DNA of 33,491 nt from JALZVT01 sp964611345 (GCA_964611345.1 CAZSYU010000039.1:1-33491); one strand, 5' to 3'; counted from the stretch's first letter, positions 8,700-16,928 are shown. Program-made: numbers and translations. Notes: generated by a model not told the origin, from the letters alone.

Positions 8700-9188
8700 A
8701 TGGCCGACACAATCATTACCTTACGCCTGGCCGAACCCTCAGACGTGGAGCTGCTGGTTAAATTTAATAAGGCACACGCGGCCGAGGTTGAGGACAAAGG
8801 GCTTGACCCCGATGTGCTGCGCAAGGGCATCTCCCATCTTATGGAGGAACCCCATGACGGTTTCTATCTCGTCGCCGAAGTGCCCACCAAAGACGGCAAA
8901 GACGTTGCCTCTGCGGGGACACTCATGGTGACCAAGGAGTGGAGCGATTGGCGGAACGGCCAATTTTGGTGGATTCAGAGCGTCTATGTGCACCCGGAAT
9001 ATCGCCGTCAGGGAATCTACAGCGCTCTGCACAACGAGGTCGCCCGCCTCGCACGCGATGCGGGCAACTGCTGCGGGCTACGCCTGTACGTTGAAAAAGA
9101 GAACACCGGTGCCCAGGCAACCTATCGCGCCCACAATATGGAAGAAACCTACTATCTCATGTTCGAAGAAGACTGGAGCGCGGGCTAA
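8700..9188 (+). CDS. GNAT family N-acetyltransferase
   Basis: GCN5-related acetyltransferase of 162 residues. The acetyl-CoA-binding segment is VYVHPEYRRQGIYSALHNEVARLARDAG (about residues 96-123; key residues Arg-Arg-Gln-Gly-Ile-Tyr), followed by LRLYVEKEN and a C-terminal half with the usual Tyr-rich end (YRAHNMEETYYLMFEEDW). The acceptor substrate is unknown. It begins 11 nt after the dipeptidyl peptidase IV stop, so it is likely the last gene of the pepQ operon and may act on a peptide- or amino-acid-derived amine; that is only inference from position. The ribosome binding site (AGAGAA) is modest. A possible terminator follows. Confidence 0.88.
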   Translation: MADTIITLRLAEPSDVELLVKFNKAHAAEVEDKGLDPDVLRKGISHLMEEPHDGFYLVAEVPTKDGKDVASAGTLMVTKEWSDWRNGQFWWIQSVYVHPEYRRQGIYSALHNEVARLARDAGNCCGLRLYVEKENTGAQATYRAHNMEETYYLMFEEDWSAG

Positions 9189-9189
9189 A

Positions 9190-9214
9190 TCCTCGCGCGA
9201 GGAGCTGCTTTTTT
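9190..9214 (+). terminator. Weak candidate terminator after the GNAT gene
   Basis: A perfect 14-bp palindrome (9190-9203, TCCTCGCGCGAGGA) is followed after 5 nt by six T (9209-9214), between the convergent GNAT and tatD genes. The gap between stem and T run is longer than in textbook terminators, so this is tentative. Confidence 0.35.
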
Positions 9215-9245
9215 GTGGGCTATATTTTGTGGACCATATGTTGAG

Positions 9246-10049
9246 CTAGCTGCCGGTCTGTTCTGCGGATTGGGACAGCTGCATGCGTGAAAACAAACGC
9301 CGTGCGTTTGCACTGGTTTGAGCGGTTAGCTCGGCAAGTTCGCATCCGCGCAACTGCGCAACAAAAGCAGCGGTATCTGCCACAAACGCAGGTTGATTCT
9401 GCTTGCCCCGGTGCGGGACTGGCGCGAGCCAGGGCGCATCGGTTTCTACCAACAGCCTATCGGCAGGTACCAACTTGGCCACTTCCTGTACCTGTGCTGC
9501 GTTCTTAAAAGTGACAATACCAGACATCGAAATGTAGTAACCAAGCTCCAGCGCGGCTGCGGCCATTTCCCAGGTTTCTGTAAAGCAGTGCAGCACCCCG
9601 ATCACGTCGGGTGCAGCACGCATAATCGCCAGAGTATCGTCACGTGCATCGCGGGTATGCACAACAACAGGCAGACCGCGTTCTCGCGCGAGCTCAAGCT
9701 GCCAGGCAAAACAATCGCGTTGAGTTTGTTGTACCCCTGTATCAGGCTGCCTGGAATAATCGAGTCCGGTTTCCCCCACCGCGACAACTCTTGAGTGACC
9801 CAGCGCCGTGGGCAACCAGTGCATGGCTTGCGCGACGGGCACTGCGGCATCTGGGTGAATTCCGGCGGTGGCGAACACGTCGGTATGAGAGTCGGCGAGA
9901 GTGGCAACATCGGGCCAGCCAGTTTCATCCACAGCAATACAAACACAGGCTGCTACGCCGCGCGCTCGCGCAGCTGCCAAAGCCGACTCAGGGTCATCCA
10001 GATAGTTCAGGTGGCAATGGGAATCTATTAACAGCTCGGTGCTGTTCAC
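9246..10049 (-). CDS. ycfH: TatD family metal-dependent hydrolase (YcfH-like)
   Basis: TatD/YcfH family protein of 267 residues with a TIM-barrel metallohydrolase fold. Metal ligands expected for the family are present: His11 and His13 (DSHCHL), Glu93 (GETGLDY), His131 (HTRDA), His154 (HCFTE) and Asp204 (ETDAPWLAP). Members are described as 3'-5' exonucleases or deoxyribonucleases with quality-control roles. The gene starts with GTG 26 nt after the pilZ stop, in the conserved holB-pilZ-tatD order. The ribosome binding site is poor, which suggests coupling to pilZ. Cytoplasmic. Confidence 0.93.
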   Translation of the reverse strand: MNSTELLIDSHCHLNYLDDPESALAAARARGVAACVCIAVDETGWPDVATLADSHTDVFATAGIHPDAAVPVAQAMHWLPTALGHSRVVAVGETGLDYSRQPDTGVQQTQRDCFAWQLELARERGLPVVVHTRDARDDTLAIMRAAPDVIGVLHCFTETWEMAAAALELGYYISMSGIVTFKNAAQVQEVAKLVPADRLLVETDAPWLAPVPHRGKQNQPAFVADTAAFVAQLRGCELAELTAQTSANARRLFSRMQLSQSAEQTGS

Positions 10050-10075
10050 TTGGGTCGACTCAGCGGGTAGTTGGG

Positions 10076-10426
10076 CTACATCGTGTGTGTATGACGATCA
10101 GACTGCAAGGCGCCCGCGAGATAGGTTTCGATCTTGTTGCGAGCAATATCGTCCTGGTCATTGAATTGCACCCCAATGCCAGCCGCCCGGTTACCCTGCG
10201 CGCCTTTTGGAGTCAGCCAAACGACTTTGCCCGCCACTGGTATTTTTTCAGCCTCATCCATGAGGTTCAGCAACATGAACACTTCATCGCCCAACTCATA
10301 TTCCTTTTTAGTGGGGATGAACAACCCGCCGTTACGAACAAACGGCATGTAAGCTGCATAAAGTACAGTTTTATCTTTGATTGCCAACGACAAAATGCCG
10401 TTACGGGCGCCGCGCTTTGCTGCCAC
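10076..10426 (-). CDS. pilZ: Type IV pilus biogenesis protein PilZ
   Basis: Founding-type PilZ protein of 116 residues from the chosen start, close to the 118 of Pseudomonas PilZ. Core segments match it closely: GARNGILSLAIKDK, VLYAAYMPFV, LGDEVFMLL, PVAGKVVW, PKGAQGNRAAGIGVQF and the C-terminal tail ending HTM. This founding protein is needed for pilus assembly and, unlike most PilZ domains, lacks the RxxxR and (D/N)xSxxG motifs that bind cyclic di-GMP; I do not see them here either. A GTG at 10426 with AAAGGA 9 nt upstream is preferred over the GTG at 10492, because a promoter-like sequence lies between them. It works with PilB and FimX in known systems; no other pilus gene is in the window. 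Confidence 0.92.
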   Translation of the reverse strand: MAAKRGARNGILSLAIKDKTVLYAAYMPFVRNGGLFIPTKKEYELGDEVFMLLNLMDEAEKIPVAGKVVWLTPKGAQGNRAAGIGVQFNDQDDIARNKIETYLAGALQSDRHTHTM

Positions 10427-10454
10427 CTGAGTGATTCCTTTTACGTCCAGACGT

Positions 10455-10483
10455 ATGATCGTGAGCTTGCAAGCGGGTGTCAA
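10455..10483 (-). promoter_or_regulatory. Candidate promoter for pilZ-tatD
   Basis: On the minus strand, TTGACA (10483-10478, perfect), 17-bp spacer, GATCAT (10460-10455, 4 of 6). RNA would start near 10448, 22 nt before the pilZ GTG at 10426, which keeps AAAGGA in the leader and rules out the longer pilZ reading for this transcript. Confidence 0.45.
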
Positions 10484-10537
10484 TTCGCCCACGTGCGCCG
10501 AATCACAAAATGCTGTGGCAGATGGCAGTAATCCCCC

Positions 10538-11584
10538 TCACTGGCTCCGGATTGCCAACAAAGTACTAAAACGCAGCAGCAACCGTTCTAATAGTAGCCG
10601 CCGATTGATGCCCGCATGGTAGGTGGCCAACTGCCGAGCCTCGCGCAGTTCGTCAACAAACTTGAACAGCTTTTCGAGCTTTTCAGTCGAGACTACCCGC
10701 TCCCCAGCGTCCTTCTGCGCCACCAGCGAGGCCGCGCTGTATGCATCTCCCGAGACGAAGGGCGGCAGGCGAGCCGCAACGATCGCGTGCACATAGCGCT
10801 GCCAGGCTGCCAGCAACTCAGGAAGCTCACGTTCAGTCCAGCGCTCCGCCACAGAACTAATCAGATCCCTGTCTTGCACCACCCCTGCCAGCAACGGCCA
10901 AATGGGTTCTTCACCCCCAAGAAGAGCTGTCGCAACCTGTTCCGGGGCCCCCAAAAACTCAAAGCGCAGCATCGCAAGTTCCACCGGTTTGATCGCCGCC
11001 GCGAGCTCGGGATCAGTCTGCGCAACTAACTCGGTAATGAAATCGCCCGTGTCGAGGTCTGCGCCAGGAGCAATCACCAGAGTTTGACAGCGGCTGCGAA
11101 TCGTCGGCAGGAGCTGGCCGGGTTCACTCGACAGCAGCAGCCAGTGACTGCCAGCCGGCGGCTCTTCCAATACCTTAAGCAAGGCATTGGCGCTTTCTAC
11201 GTTCATGCGATGAGCATGCGGCACGACAATGACTTTCTTGCCGTTGCCTTGCGCCGTACGTTGGATAAAACCTACGGCTTCGCGAATCTGCGCAACCTTG
11301 TAAAATAGCGAGCCGTCTTCCCGTTCGAGCCATTTCAAATCGGGATGGGCAATCTCTTCAGCCTGCAGCCGCGGCGCTAACCCCAATAGTTCACACACCA
11401 CTACGGCGGCAAGGCGGCGTTCGCACCAACCCAGCGGTGAACTCAAAAGCAGAGCATGTGGAAACCGATCGCTATCGCTCAGCGTGAGCACAGACTGGTA
11501 CGCGTCATGGAGCCACGCTGGCAGCAGCGCTCGTGCCAGTTCAACACGTTGTTTAGCGCTAACGGAGTTGGCCACTTCAGTCAT
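10538..11584 (-). CDS. holB: DNA polymerase III subunit delta prime
   Basis: Clamp-loader delta prime subunit, 348 residues. The diagnostic part is the middle: KKVIVVPHAHRMNVESANAL, LKVLEEPP, and SSEPGQLLPTIRSRCQTL with the SRC motif that supplies an arginine finger to the neighbouring subunit. The N-terminal third is unusual: the P-loop of typical HolB is replaced by SSPLGWCERR, and the four-cysteine zinc module (CxxCxxC) between the first helix and HPDL is missing, leaving HPDLKWLE. The C-terminal collar (about 210-345) is divergent. The start overlaps the tmk stop by 8 nt. Position between tmk and pilZ strongly supports the call. Confidence 0.9.
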   Translation of the reverse strand: MTEVANSVSAKQRVELARALLPAWLHDAYQSVLTLSDSDRFPHALLLSSPLGWCERRLAAVVVCELLGLAPRLQAEEIAHPDLKWLEREDGSLFYKVAQIREAVGFIQRTAQGNGKKVIVVPHAHRMNVESANALLKVLEEPPAGSHWLLLSSEPGQLLPTIRSRCQTLVIAPGADLDTGDFITELVAQTDPELAAAIKPVELAMLRFEFLGAPEQVATALLGGEEPIWPLLAGVVQDRDLISSVAERWTERELPELLAAWQRYVHAIVAARLPPFVSGDAYSAASLVAQKDAGERVVSTEKLEKLFKFVDELREARQLATYHAGINRRLLLERLLLRFSTLLAIRSQ

Positions 11585-12302
11585 GCTCTGGATTCAGCAG
11601 AGCAGCCAGTTTGGCCCCAAGCGCGCTGACAACAGCGCTTTCGACGACAGCTAGATCGAGGCTCGCATCGATCACGGCAAAGCGCTCAGGTTCAGCTTTC
11701 GCGCGACTCAGATAACAGGCTCTGACGCGCTGGAAAAACTCCCGTTCCTCGCGCTCAATACGATCAAGTTCACGCTTGGCAATGCGCTCAAAAGCAATGT
11801 CAGGATCGATATCGAGATACAGCGTAACGTCGGGGCGCAGGTCACCCTGGACCAGCGTCTCAAGGGTAGCGACCAGCTTGCCGCCAAGTTGCCGGCCTGC
11901 GCCCTGGTAAGCAAAGGAGGCATCAGTAAACCGGTCGCTCAAGACCCAACGGCCAGCGTTGAGCGCCGGTTTGATAACAGTTTCAACGTGCTGCGCTCTG
12001 GCCGCAAACATCAATAACAGCTCAGCCAATGCATGCATTGGCTGCTCTGATTCATGCCCCGCAACCTCCAGCAGCACTTGCCGAATACGCTCGCCCAGCG
12101 CGGTGCCACCGGGTTCACGGGTGACCACCAGGTCAACTCCCTGGGCGCGCAAAAATTTCTCGATCACAGCAAGGTTCGTCGTTTTGCCGACGCCCTCTGA
12201 GCCTTCGAGCGTAATAAAGCGTCCGCGAGCTTGCTGGTCTGCTTGAGGTGGTGTATCTGTTTTGGGTGGTGTATCTGTTTTGGGTGGTGTAGATGCTGGC
12301 AT
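11577..12302 (-). CDS. tmk: Thymidylate kinase
   Basis: dTMP kinase, 241 residues, making dTDP from dTMP and ATP. The P-loop is LEGSEGVGKTTN, the TREPGGT loop follows, then the DR(F)xxAxxAYQGAGR motif around SDRFTDASFAYQGAGR, and a lid with Arg residues. Compared with the usual length of about 210 residues it has an N-terminal addition of about 25 residues made of TPPKTD-type repeats. The ATG at 12302 is forced: no other start codon lies between it and the P-loop, and the open frame upstream runs inside mltG. It starts 7 nt after the mltG stop. Cytoplasmic. Confidence 0.92.
   Translation of the reverse strand: MPASTPPKTDTPPKTDTPPQADQQARGRFITLEGSEGVGKTTNLAVIEKFLRAQGVDLVVTREPGGTALGERIRQVLLEVAGHESEQPMHALAELLLMFAARAQHVETVIKPALNAGRWVLSDRFTDASFAYQGAGRQLGGKLVATLETLVQGDLRPDVTLYLDIDPDIAFERIAKRELDRIEREEREFFQRVRACYLSRAKAEPERFAVIDASLDLAVVESAVVSALGAKLAALLNPEHD
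12247..12291. repeat. 18-bp tandem repeat in the 5' end of tmk
   Basis: Two exact copies of an 18-bp unit (12247-12264, 12265-12282; GGTGGTGTATCTGTTTTG) and half of a third. Read on the minus strand they encode TPPKTD, TPPKTD, then TPPQAD. In frame, since 18 is a multiple of three. Confidence 0.9.
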
Positions 12303-12309
12303 GAATAGG

Positions 12310-13326
12310 TTACCGCTTGAGCTGGTAGCGTCGCACAGCAGCGTTGTGTTCCACCAGCGACTTCGAAAATTGGCTGGTGCCATCCCCGCGCGCGACAAAA
12401 TACAGATACTCCCCCTCGGCGGGTTGCAGCGCGGCCTCAATCGAAGCCTTCCCAGGCAATGCAATAGGCGTTGGTGGCAAACCAAATCGAGTATAGGTGT
12501 TGTAGGGCGTATCCGTGCGCAGGTGAGCGTAGGTGATGTCGCCCGCAAAATCTGCACCAACCCCATAGATAACGGTGGGGTCTGTTTGCAGTTTCATACC
12601 AAGTTGCAGACGCCGGTTGAACACCTGCGCAATCGTTGGGCGATCACTGCCCCGGCCGGTTTCCTTCTCGACAATAGAGGCAAGTATCAGGGCCTCATAG
12701 GGGCTCGCGAGTTTTAGTCCCTGCGTGCGCTCGTCCCAGGCATCAGCAAGCACCCGGCGCATCTGTTCATGGGCTCGACGCAACACCTCGCGGTCGCTCG
12801 CTCCCCGGTTGTAGGTGTACGTGTCGGGAAAAAACCAACCCTCGGCCGGACCCGGTGCAAAGCCCAATTCCGCCAACAGATCCGCCTGCGCAATCTCCGC
12901 CAACGTATGTCGCAAGTGGGGCGCCTCACGCAGTGCCTTTCGCATCTCCCGCACTGTCCAGCCCTCGATAAATGCAACGCTGTAACTCACCTGGCCTTGC
13001 CCTGCACTCAGGCGTTGCAGCACAGTTTTTGGAGTGGCCCGGTCGGGCATTTGATATTCCCCGGCCTGAATCCTCGACTCGACTCCGGTTGCCTTCCCAG
13101 CCAACCGCCACAATACGGGTGTCTGTATTTGTTCAGCGCGCTGCCAGGTAGCGACTAACTCACCAAAGGTGGAGCCCGCAGGAACCAACAGAGTTTGACC
13201 CGCCAAGCCATCAACGGGGGTTTCGTACCAGTGTTTTGCGGCGTACAAACAGGCAATGATCAGGGCGAACGAAATGCCAACGAGCGCGCCAAAGGCTCTG
13301 CGGAGTGCGGCAGAGTTACCGATCAC
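12310..13326 (-). CDS. mltG: Endolytic murein transglycosylase MltG
   Basis: YceG/MltG family, 338 residues. A single N-terminal membrane helix lies at about 12-30 and anchors a periplasmic domain. A LysM-like region (about 40-60, LVPAGSTFGELV) precedes the catalytic domain with the glutamate in LASIVEKETG (about Glu220) and QVFNRRLQLGMKLQTDPTV, both hallmarks. It cuts nascent glycan strands and so limits strand length. The start is a GTG 3 nt after the fabF stop. pabC, which sits between fabF and mltG in E. coli and Pseudomonas, is missing. Confidence 0.93.
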   Translation of the reverse strand: MIGNSAALRRAFGALVGISFALIIACLYAAKHWYETPVDGLAGQTLLVPAGSTFGELVATWQRAEQIQTPVLWRLAGKATGVESRIQAGEYQMPDRATPKTVLQRLSAGQGQVSYSVAFIEGWTVREMRKALREAPHLRHTLAEIAQADLLAELGFAPGPAEGWFFPDTYTYNRGASDREVLRRAHEQMRRVLADAWDERTQGLKLASPYEALILASIVEKETGRGSDRPTIAQVFNRRLQLGMKLQTDPTVIYGVGADFAGDITYAHLRTDTPYNTYTRFGLPPTPIALPGKASIEAALQPAEGEYLYFVARGDGTSQFSKSLVEHNAAVRRYQLKR

Positions 13327-13329
13327 GGA

Positions 13330-14577
13330 TCACTGATCTGACAGACGACCCATGACAATCGAGCCGTTAGTGCCACCAAACCCAAAGGAGTTCGACAGGA
13401 CCACATCGATCTTCATCTTGCGAGCGTCGTTTGCAACAAAGTCGAGATCACAATCAGCGCTCTGATTTTCGAGATTTATTGTTGGCGGCGAAATCTGATC
13501 GCGCAGGGCCAAAATGGAGAACACCGCCTCAACGGATCCGGCTGCACCGAGCAAATGGCCAGTCATGGACTTCGTCGAATTGACCACCAGATCGGGCGCG
13601 TCACCAAAAACTTTCTTGATGCCCATTACTTCGGCTACATCTCCCAGCGGCGTGGAGGTACCGTGCGCATTGATGTAGTCGATGGCGGAGGGCTCTAATT
13701 GCGCATCATCCAACGCGTTCTGCATAGCCGCCTGCCCCCCCGAACCATCTTCGAGTGGACTTGTGATGTGATGAGCATCACCGCTCATACCAAAGCCCAG
13801 CACTTCGCAATATATGTCTGCACCGCGCGCTTTTGCATGTTCGAGCTCTTCGAGCACAATAACCGCAGCGCCGTCACCAAGGACAAACCCGTCGCGATCG
13901 TCGTCCCAGGGGCGAGATGCCCGCTCAGGCTCGTCATTGCGCGTTGAGAGTGCCTTCATGGTACCAAAGCCCGCGATACAAACCGGCGATATTGCCTGTT
14001 CGCTACCGCCGGTGATCATAACGTCGGCATCACCCGACTGGATCAATCGCGCGCCCAGCCCGAGATTGTGCGTACCCGTGGTACAGGCAGTGACCACCGC
14101 CAGATTCGGCCCGCTGAAGCCGTAACGAATAGACAATCCGCCCGAGATCATGTTGATGACGCTGCCGGGAATAAAAAACGGGGATACCCGACGCGGACCG
14201 CCTTTCAACAGCGCACTGTGAGTATCTTGAATGGTCTGGATACCGCCAATGCCGGAGCCAACAGTGACCCCTACCCGGGCTGGATCGAGACTGGCGTTGT
14301 CAGCAAGCTTCGCGTCTTCTATCGCCTGCACTCCCGCCGCAATGCCATACTGAATGAACTTGTCCATCCGGCGAGCTTCTTTCTTGTCGAGGTAATCGGT
14401 GACCTCAAAACCATCGACCTCGCCGGCAATCCTGACGGAGTAATCGCTGGTGTCGAACAATTCGACCGGACCAATGCCGCTTTTACCGGCGATAGCTGCT
14501 TCCCACGACTCGCTCACCGACGTGCCGAGCGGACTCAGCATACCCAAACCGGTGACAACAACTCGACGCTTGCTCAT
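13330..14577 (-). CDS. fabF: 3-oxoacyl-[acyl-carrier-protein] synthase II
   Basis: KAS II, 415 residues, full length. It condenses malonyl-ACP with acyl-ACP to elongate fatty acids. The thiolase-fold triad is Cys165 in VTACTTGTHN, His305 in NAHGTSTPLGD and His341 in KSMTGHLLGAAG; the C-terminal SNSFGFGGTNG is also typical. The ATG has GGGAGAG 7 nt upstream. It follows acpP after 178 nt that hold two hairpins, which may set a lower expression than acpP. Cytoplasmic. Confidence 0.96.
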   Translation of the reverse strand: MSKRRVVVTGLGMLSPLGTSVSESWEAAIAGKSGIGPVELFDTSDYSVRIAGEVDGFEVTDYLDKKEARRMDKFIQYGIAAGVQAIEDAKLADNASLDPARVGVTVGSGIGGIQTIQDTHSALLKGGPRRVSPFFIPGSVINMISGGLSIRYGFSGPNLAVVTACTTGTHNLGLGARLIQSGDADVMITGGSEQAISPVCIAGFGTMKALSTRNDEPERASRPWDDDRDGFVLGDGAAVIVLEELEHAKARGADIYCEVLGFGMSGDAHHITSPLEDGSGGQAAMQNALDDAQLEPSAIDYINAHGTSTPLGDVAEVMGIKKVFGDAPDLVVNSTKSMTGHLLGAAGSVEAVFSILALRDQISPPTINLENQSADCDLDFVANDARKMKIDVVLSNSFGFGGTNGSIVMGRLSDQ

Positions 14578-14658
14578 GTGCTCTCCCTGGTTGCCTCGCT
14601 AGCTCTGCTGGTCTCGCTGACCCTTCACGCGGTGCTCAACAATAACCGGCTGGAACCC

Positions 14659-14700
14659 GCTGGGCCGACCTGAGATCGGCCAGCCTGACTCAGAGAGTCA
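14659..14700 (-). other. Two hairpins between acpP and fabF
   Basis: Within the acpP-fabF spacer, 14686-14700 forms a stem of 6 bp with a 3-nt loop (TGACTC/GAGTCA), and 14659-14684 a stem of 9 bp with one bulged G and a loop of 7 (GCTGG, CCGA / TCGG, CCAGC). Neither is followed by a T run on the minus strand, so they look like attenuating or message-stabilising structures, not full terminators. Confidence 0.45.
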
Positions 14701-14755
14701 AACTTTACGAAAGGCAAACTCTCCGGAAAGAGGTTGGACTAACTCCTTGAAAACC

Positions 14756-14989
14756 CTACTGATGGGCCAAGATGTAGCTGACAGCTTCCTGGACGGTAGT
14801 GATCTTTTCAGCTTCTTCGTCTGGAATTTCCGTCTCGAACTCTTCTTCCAGAGCCATAACCAACTCGACCGTATCAAGCGAATCGGCTCCCAAATCCTCT
14901 ACGAAAGAGGCGTCTTTCTTGACTTCTTCTTCTTTGACGCCCAACTGTTCACAGATCAGCTTCTTAACGCGCTCTTCGACTTCGCTCAT
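14756..14989 (-). CDS. acpP: Acyl carrier protein
   Basis: ACP of fatty acid synthesis, 77 residues, highly acidic. The phosphopantetheine attachment site is Ser37 in the GADSLDTVEL motif. The protein starts MSEVEERVKKLI, as in E. coli ACP. The ATG at 14989 with GAGTGAG 7 nt upstream is chosen over an in-frame GTG at 15001, which would add four residues. It carries acyl chains between FabD, FabF, FabG, PlsX and the lipid A enzymes. It has its own promoter-like sequence upstream and lies in the conserved fabG-acpP-fabF order. Confidence 0.97.
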   Translation of the reverse strand: MSEVEERVKKLICEQLGVKEEEVKKDASFVEDLGADSLDTVELVMALEEEFETEIPDEEAEKITTVQEAVSYILAHQ

Positions 14990-15035
14990 GCTTGGACTCA
15001 CTCCGAATCAATTACCGTGGTGCAGGGCGGGGCGA

Positions 15036-15064
15036 ATAGTACAGAGGCGCCTAAGCCAATTCAA
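15036..15064 (-). promoter_or_regulatory. Candidate promoter of acpP
   Basis: On the minus strand, TTGAAT (15064-15059), 17-bp spacer containing the palindrome AGGCGCCT, TACTAT (15041-15036). Four of six and five of six consensus bases. RNA would start near 15029, about 40 nt before the acpP ATG. An internal acpP promoter fits the high ACP demand. Confidence 0.5.
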
Positions 15065-15163
15065 GTTGACTCAGGTCCAGTAACCCACCCTCTAATCGCC
15101 CTTCTAGCTGTGGTTAATGTGCGTAAAAACCGCCCGGCAACGACTGCACTTTAGCGTGGTTGA

Positions 15164-15901
15164 CTAACCGAAGAAGAGACCACCATTCATGTGGATTGTC
15201 TCGCCGGTTATGTAGCCAGCAGCGTCCGAAGTCAGGTAAGTCACCAGGCCCGCGACCTCGGTCACCGCCCCCATACGGCCCAGCGGCACTTTTTCCAGCA
15301 TGGCGGCACGAACCTCAGCGGTGAGTTCGGCGGTCATGTCGGTCTCAATGAAGCCGGGCGCCACCGCATTAACAGTAATGTTCCGGGAACCTACTTCCGC
15401 TGCCAGTGAGCGCGTGAACCCTTCAAGTCCGGCCTTACTCGCCACGTAGTTGGTCTGGCCGGCATTGCCCATCCGCCCAACGACCGAGCCAATGTTTACA
15501 ATTCTCCCCCACCGCGCCTTCATCATGCCGCGCAACAATGGTTTGGTGAGTCGATACAGCGACGTCAGATTGGTATCAATGACCTCGTCCCACTCCGCCT
15601 CTTTCATGCGCAGGAACAGGTTATCTCTGGTAACGCCTGCATTGTTCACCAGTACCGTCGGCGCGCCGTGATTTTCCGTGAGCACTTTCAGTGCTTGGGT
15701 TACCGACTCTGTGTCGTTCACTCGTAACTCAAGACCTGTGCCCTGCTCACCCAGGGTTTCTGCAATGCCTGCGGCGCCCTGTGCTGAGGTTGCCGTGCCT
15801 GCAACAAAAAAACCCTGCGCCGCGAGCCCTTGAGCAATCGCTGCACCAATACCGCGTGACGCGCCGGTGACTAGCGCGATTTTCTGGCTCGAGTCTGTCA
15901 T
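15164..15901 (-). CDS. fabG: 3-oxoacyl-[acyl-carrier-protein] reductase
   Basis: FabG, 245 residues, NADPH-dependent reduction of 3-oxoacyl-ACP. The cofactor motif TGASRGIG is at 12-19, NNAG at 86-89, and catalytic Asn111, Ser139, Tyr152 and Lys156 (YVASK). The typical FabG segments NVNAVAPGFIETDMT-like (about 175-189) and ITGETIHMNGGLF end are present. Its ATG overlaps the fabD stop by 4 nt (ATGA), so translation is probably coupled. The second SDR in the window (2020-2805) is only distantly similar and not in a fab operon. Confidence 0.97.
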   Translation of the reverse strand: MTDSSQKIALVTGASRGIGAAIAQGLAAQGFFVAGTATSAQGAAGIAETLGEQGTGLELRVNDTESVTQALKVLTENHGAPTVLVNNAGVTRDNLFLRMKEAEWDEVIDTNLTSLYRLTKPLLRGMMKARWGRIVNIGSVVGRMGNAGQTNYVASKAGLEGFTRSLAAEVGSRNITVNAVAPGFIETDMTAELTAEVRAAMLEKVPLGRMGAVTEVAGLVTYLTSDAAGYITGETIHMNGGLFFG

Positions 15902-16881
15902 ATACCGGCATCCTGACTAAGTAATTGAGCAAGCGCCGCGGCGCTGTTTAGGGCAGTGGCTGAGATTGATTTGTTAATCCGCTTCTGCAAGCCACACAGC
16001 ACCTTGCCTGGACCACACTCTGCGATTTGGTCGATCTTGTTGGCTGCCAGTGTTTCCGCACATTGGGTCCAGCGCACAGGATTGTGCAACTGGGCTTTGA
16101 GTTTCTCTGCAATCTCTTGGGTGCTGGTAGCGATAGTGGCGTCAACGTTGTGCACGATTGGCATCCGCGGCATTTTAAGCTCGACAGCAGAGAGTCGCTG
16201 CGCCAGTTTGTCCGCCGCGTCGCGCAATAACTTAGAGTGCGATGGCACGCTCATGGCCACTGGCAGTGCTCGCTTGGCTCCGGCCTCTTTACAAGCCTCG
16301 ATGGCCTGCGCAACCGCGGCTGCGGAACCGGCAACTACCACCTGACCTGGTGCATTGTAGTTGGCTGGCGCCACTTCACCGGGTACGTTCGCGCAACAAT
16401 CGAGAATCTGCTCATCCGACAGTCCAAGAATGGCCGCCATGGCACCGGCGCCTTCTGGAACTGCCTGTTGCATCAAGGTGCCGCGATCACGCACTAGCGT
16501 CACGCCGTCTGCAAGACTGAGCGCGCCAGCGCAGACCAACGCGCTGTATTCACCAAGACTGTGACCGGCCATCATGGCGGGGTCTGCTCCACCAAGCTCT
16601 TGCCAGACGCGCCAAATGGCCACGCTGGTTACGAGTATCGCCGGCTGGGTAAACTCGGTCTGACCGAGTTTATCGTTGGCATCCGCATGAATGAGCGCGC
16701 CAATGTCATAACCCAGCGCAGCACTGGCTTCGGCGAGTGTGTCATGTACTGACGAAAATTCATCAGCAAGGGCATCCAGCATCCCGACGGCCTGGGAGCC
16801 TTGGCCAGGAAACACAAACGCAAGACCAGCTATCTGTGGTGCTTGTCCTGTTTGTCCTGCCGCTACCTGTTCGTCTGCCAT
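15898..16881 (-). CDS. fabD: Malonyl-CoA-ACP transacylase
   Basis: FabD, 327 residues, moves malonyl from CoA to ACP. FVFPGQGSQ is near residues 22-30, nucleophile Ser108 in GHSLGEYSA, and the base is the His of MSVPSHSKLL (about residue 217). The ATG at 16881 has AAGGA 8 nt upstream. About 17 residues precede the usual N-terminus, rich in Gln, Ala and Gly and containing a small duplication. fabH, between plsX and fabD in E. coli, is absent here, as in Pseudomonas. Confidence 0.96.
   Translation of the reverse strand: MADEQVAAGQTGQAPQIAGLAFVFPGQGSQAVGMLDALADEFSSVHDTLAEASAALGYDIGALIHADANDKLGQTEFTQPAILVTSVAIWRVWQELGGADPAMMAGHSLGEYSALVCAGALSLADGVTLVRDRGTLMQQAVPEGAGAMAAILGLSDEQILDCCANVPGEVAPANYNAPGQVVVAGSAAAVAQAIEACKEAGAKRALPVAMSVPSHSKLLRDAADKLAQRLSAVELKMPRMPIVHNVDATIATSTQEIAEKLKAQLHNPVRWTQCAETLAANKIDQIAECGPGKVLCGLQKRINKSISATALNSAAALAQLLSQDAGI
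16842..16859. repeat. 9-bp tandem repeat in the 5' end of fabD
   Basis: CTTGTCCTG (16842-16850) followed by TTTGTCCTG (16851-16859), 8 of 9 identical. On the coding strand it encodes the small duplication in AGQTGQA in the N-terminal extension of FabD. Confidence 0.6.
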
Positions 16882-16928
16882 CACTTTAGTCCTTCACACC
16901 AAAAAATGCTCATTAAATCTAACTGCCT

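Noticed and set aside
10427..10492. Longer pilZ from GTG at 10492
   Set aside because: Known PilZ proteins begin close to GARNG, the internal GTG has AAAGGA, and a promoter-like sequence lies in the extra part.
12303..12566. Extended N-terminus of tmk
   Set aside because: This part is the antisense-free shadow of mltG in another frame and has no similarity to kinases.
15110..15145. Terminator after fabG (T5 run after a GC-rich stretch)
   Set aside because: Stem is only 3-4 bp with a loop of two, too weak.
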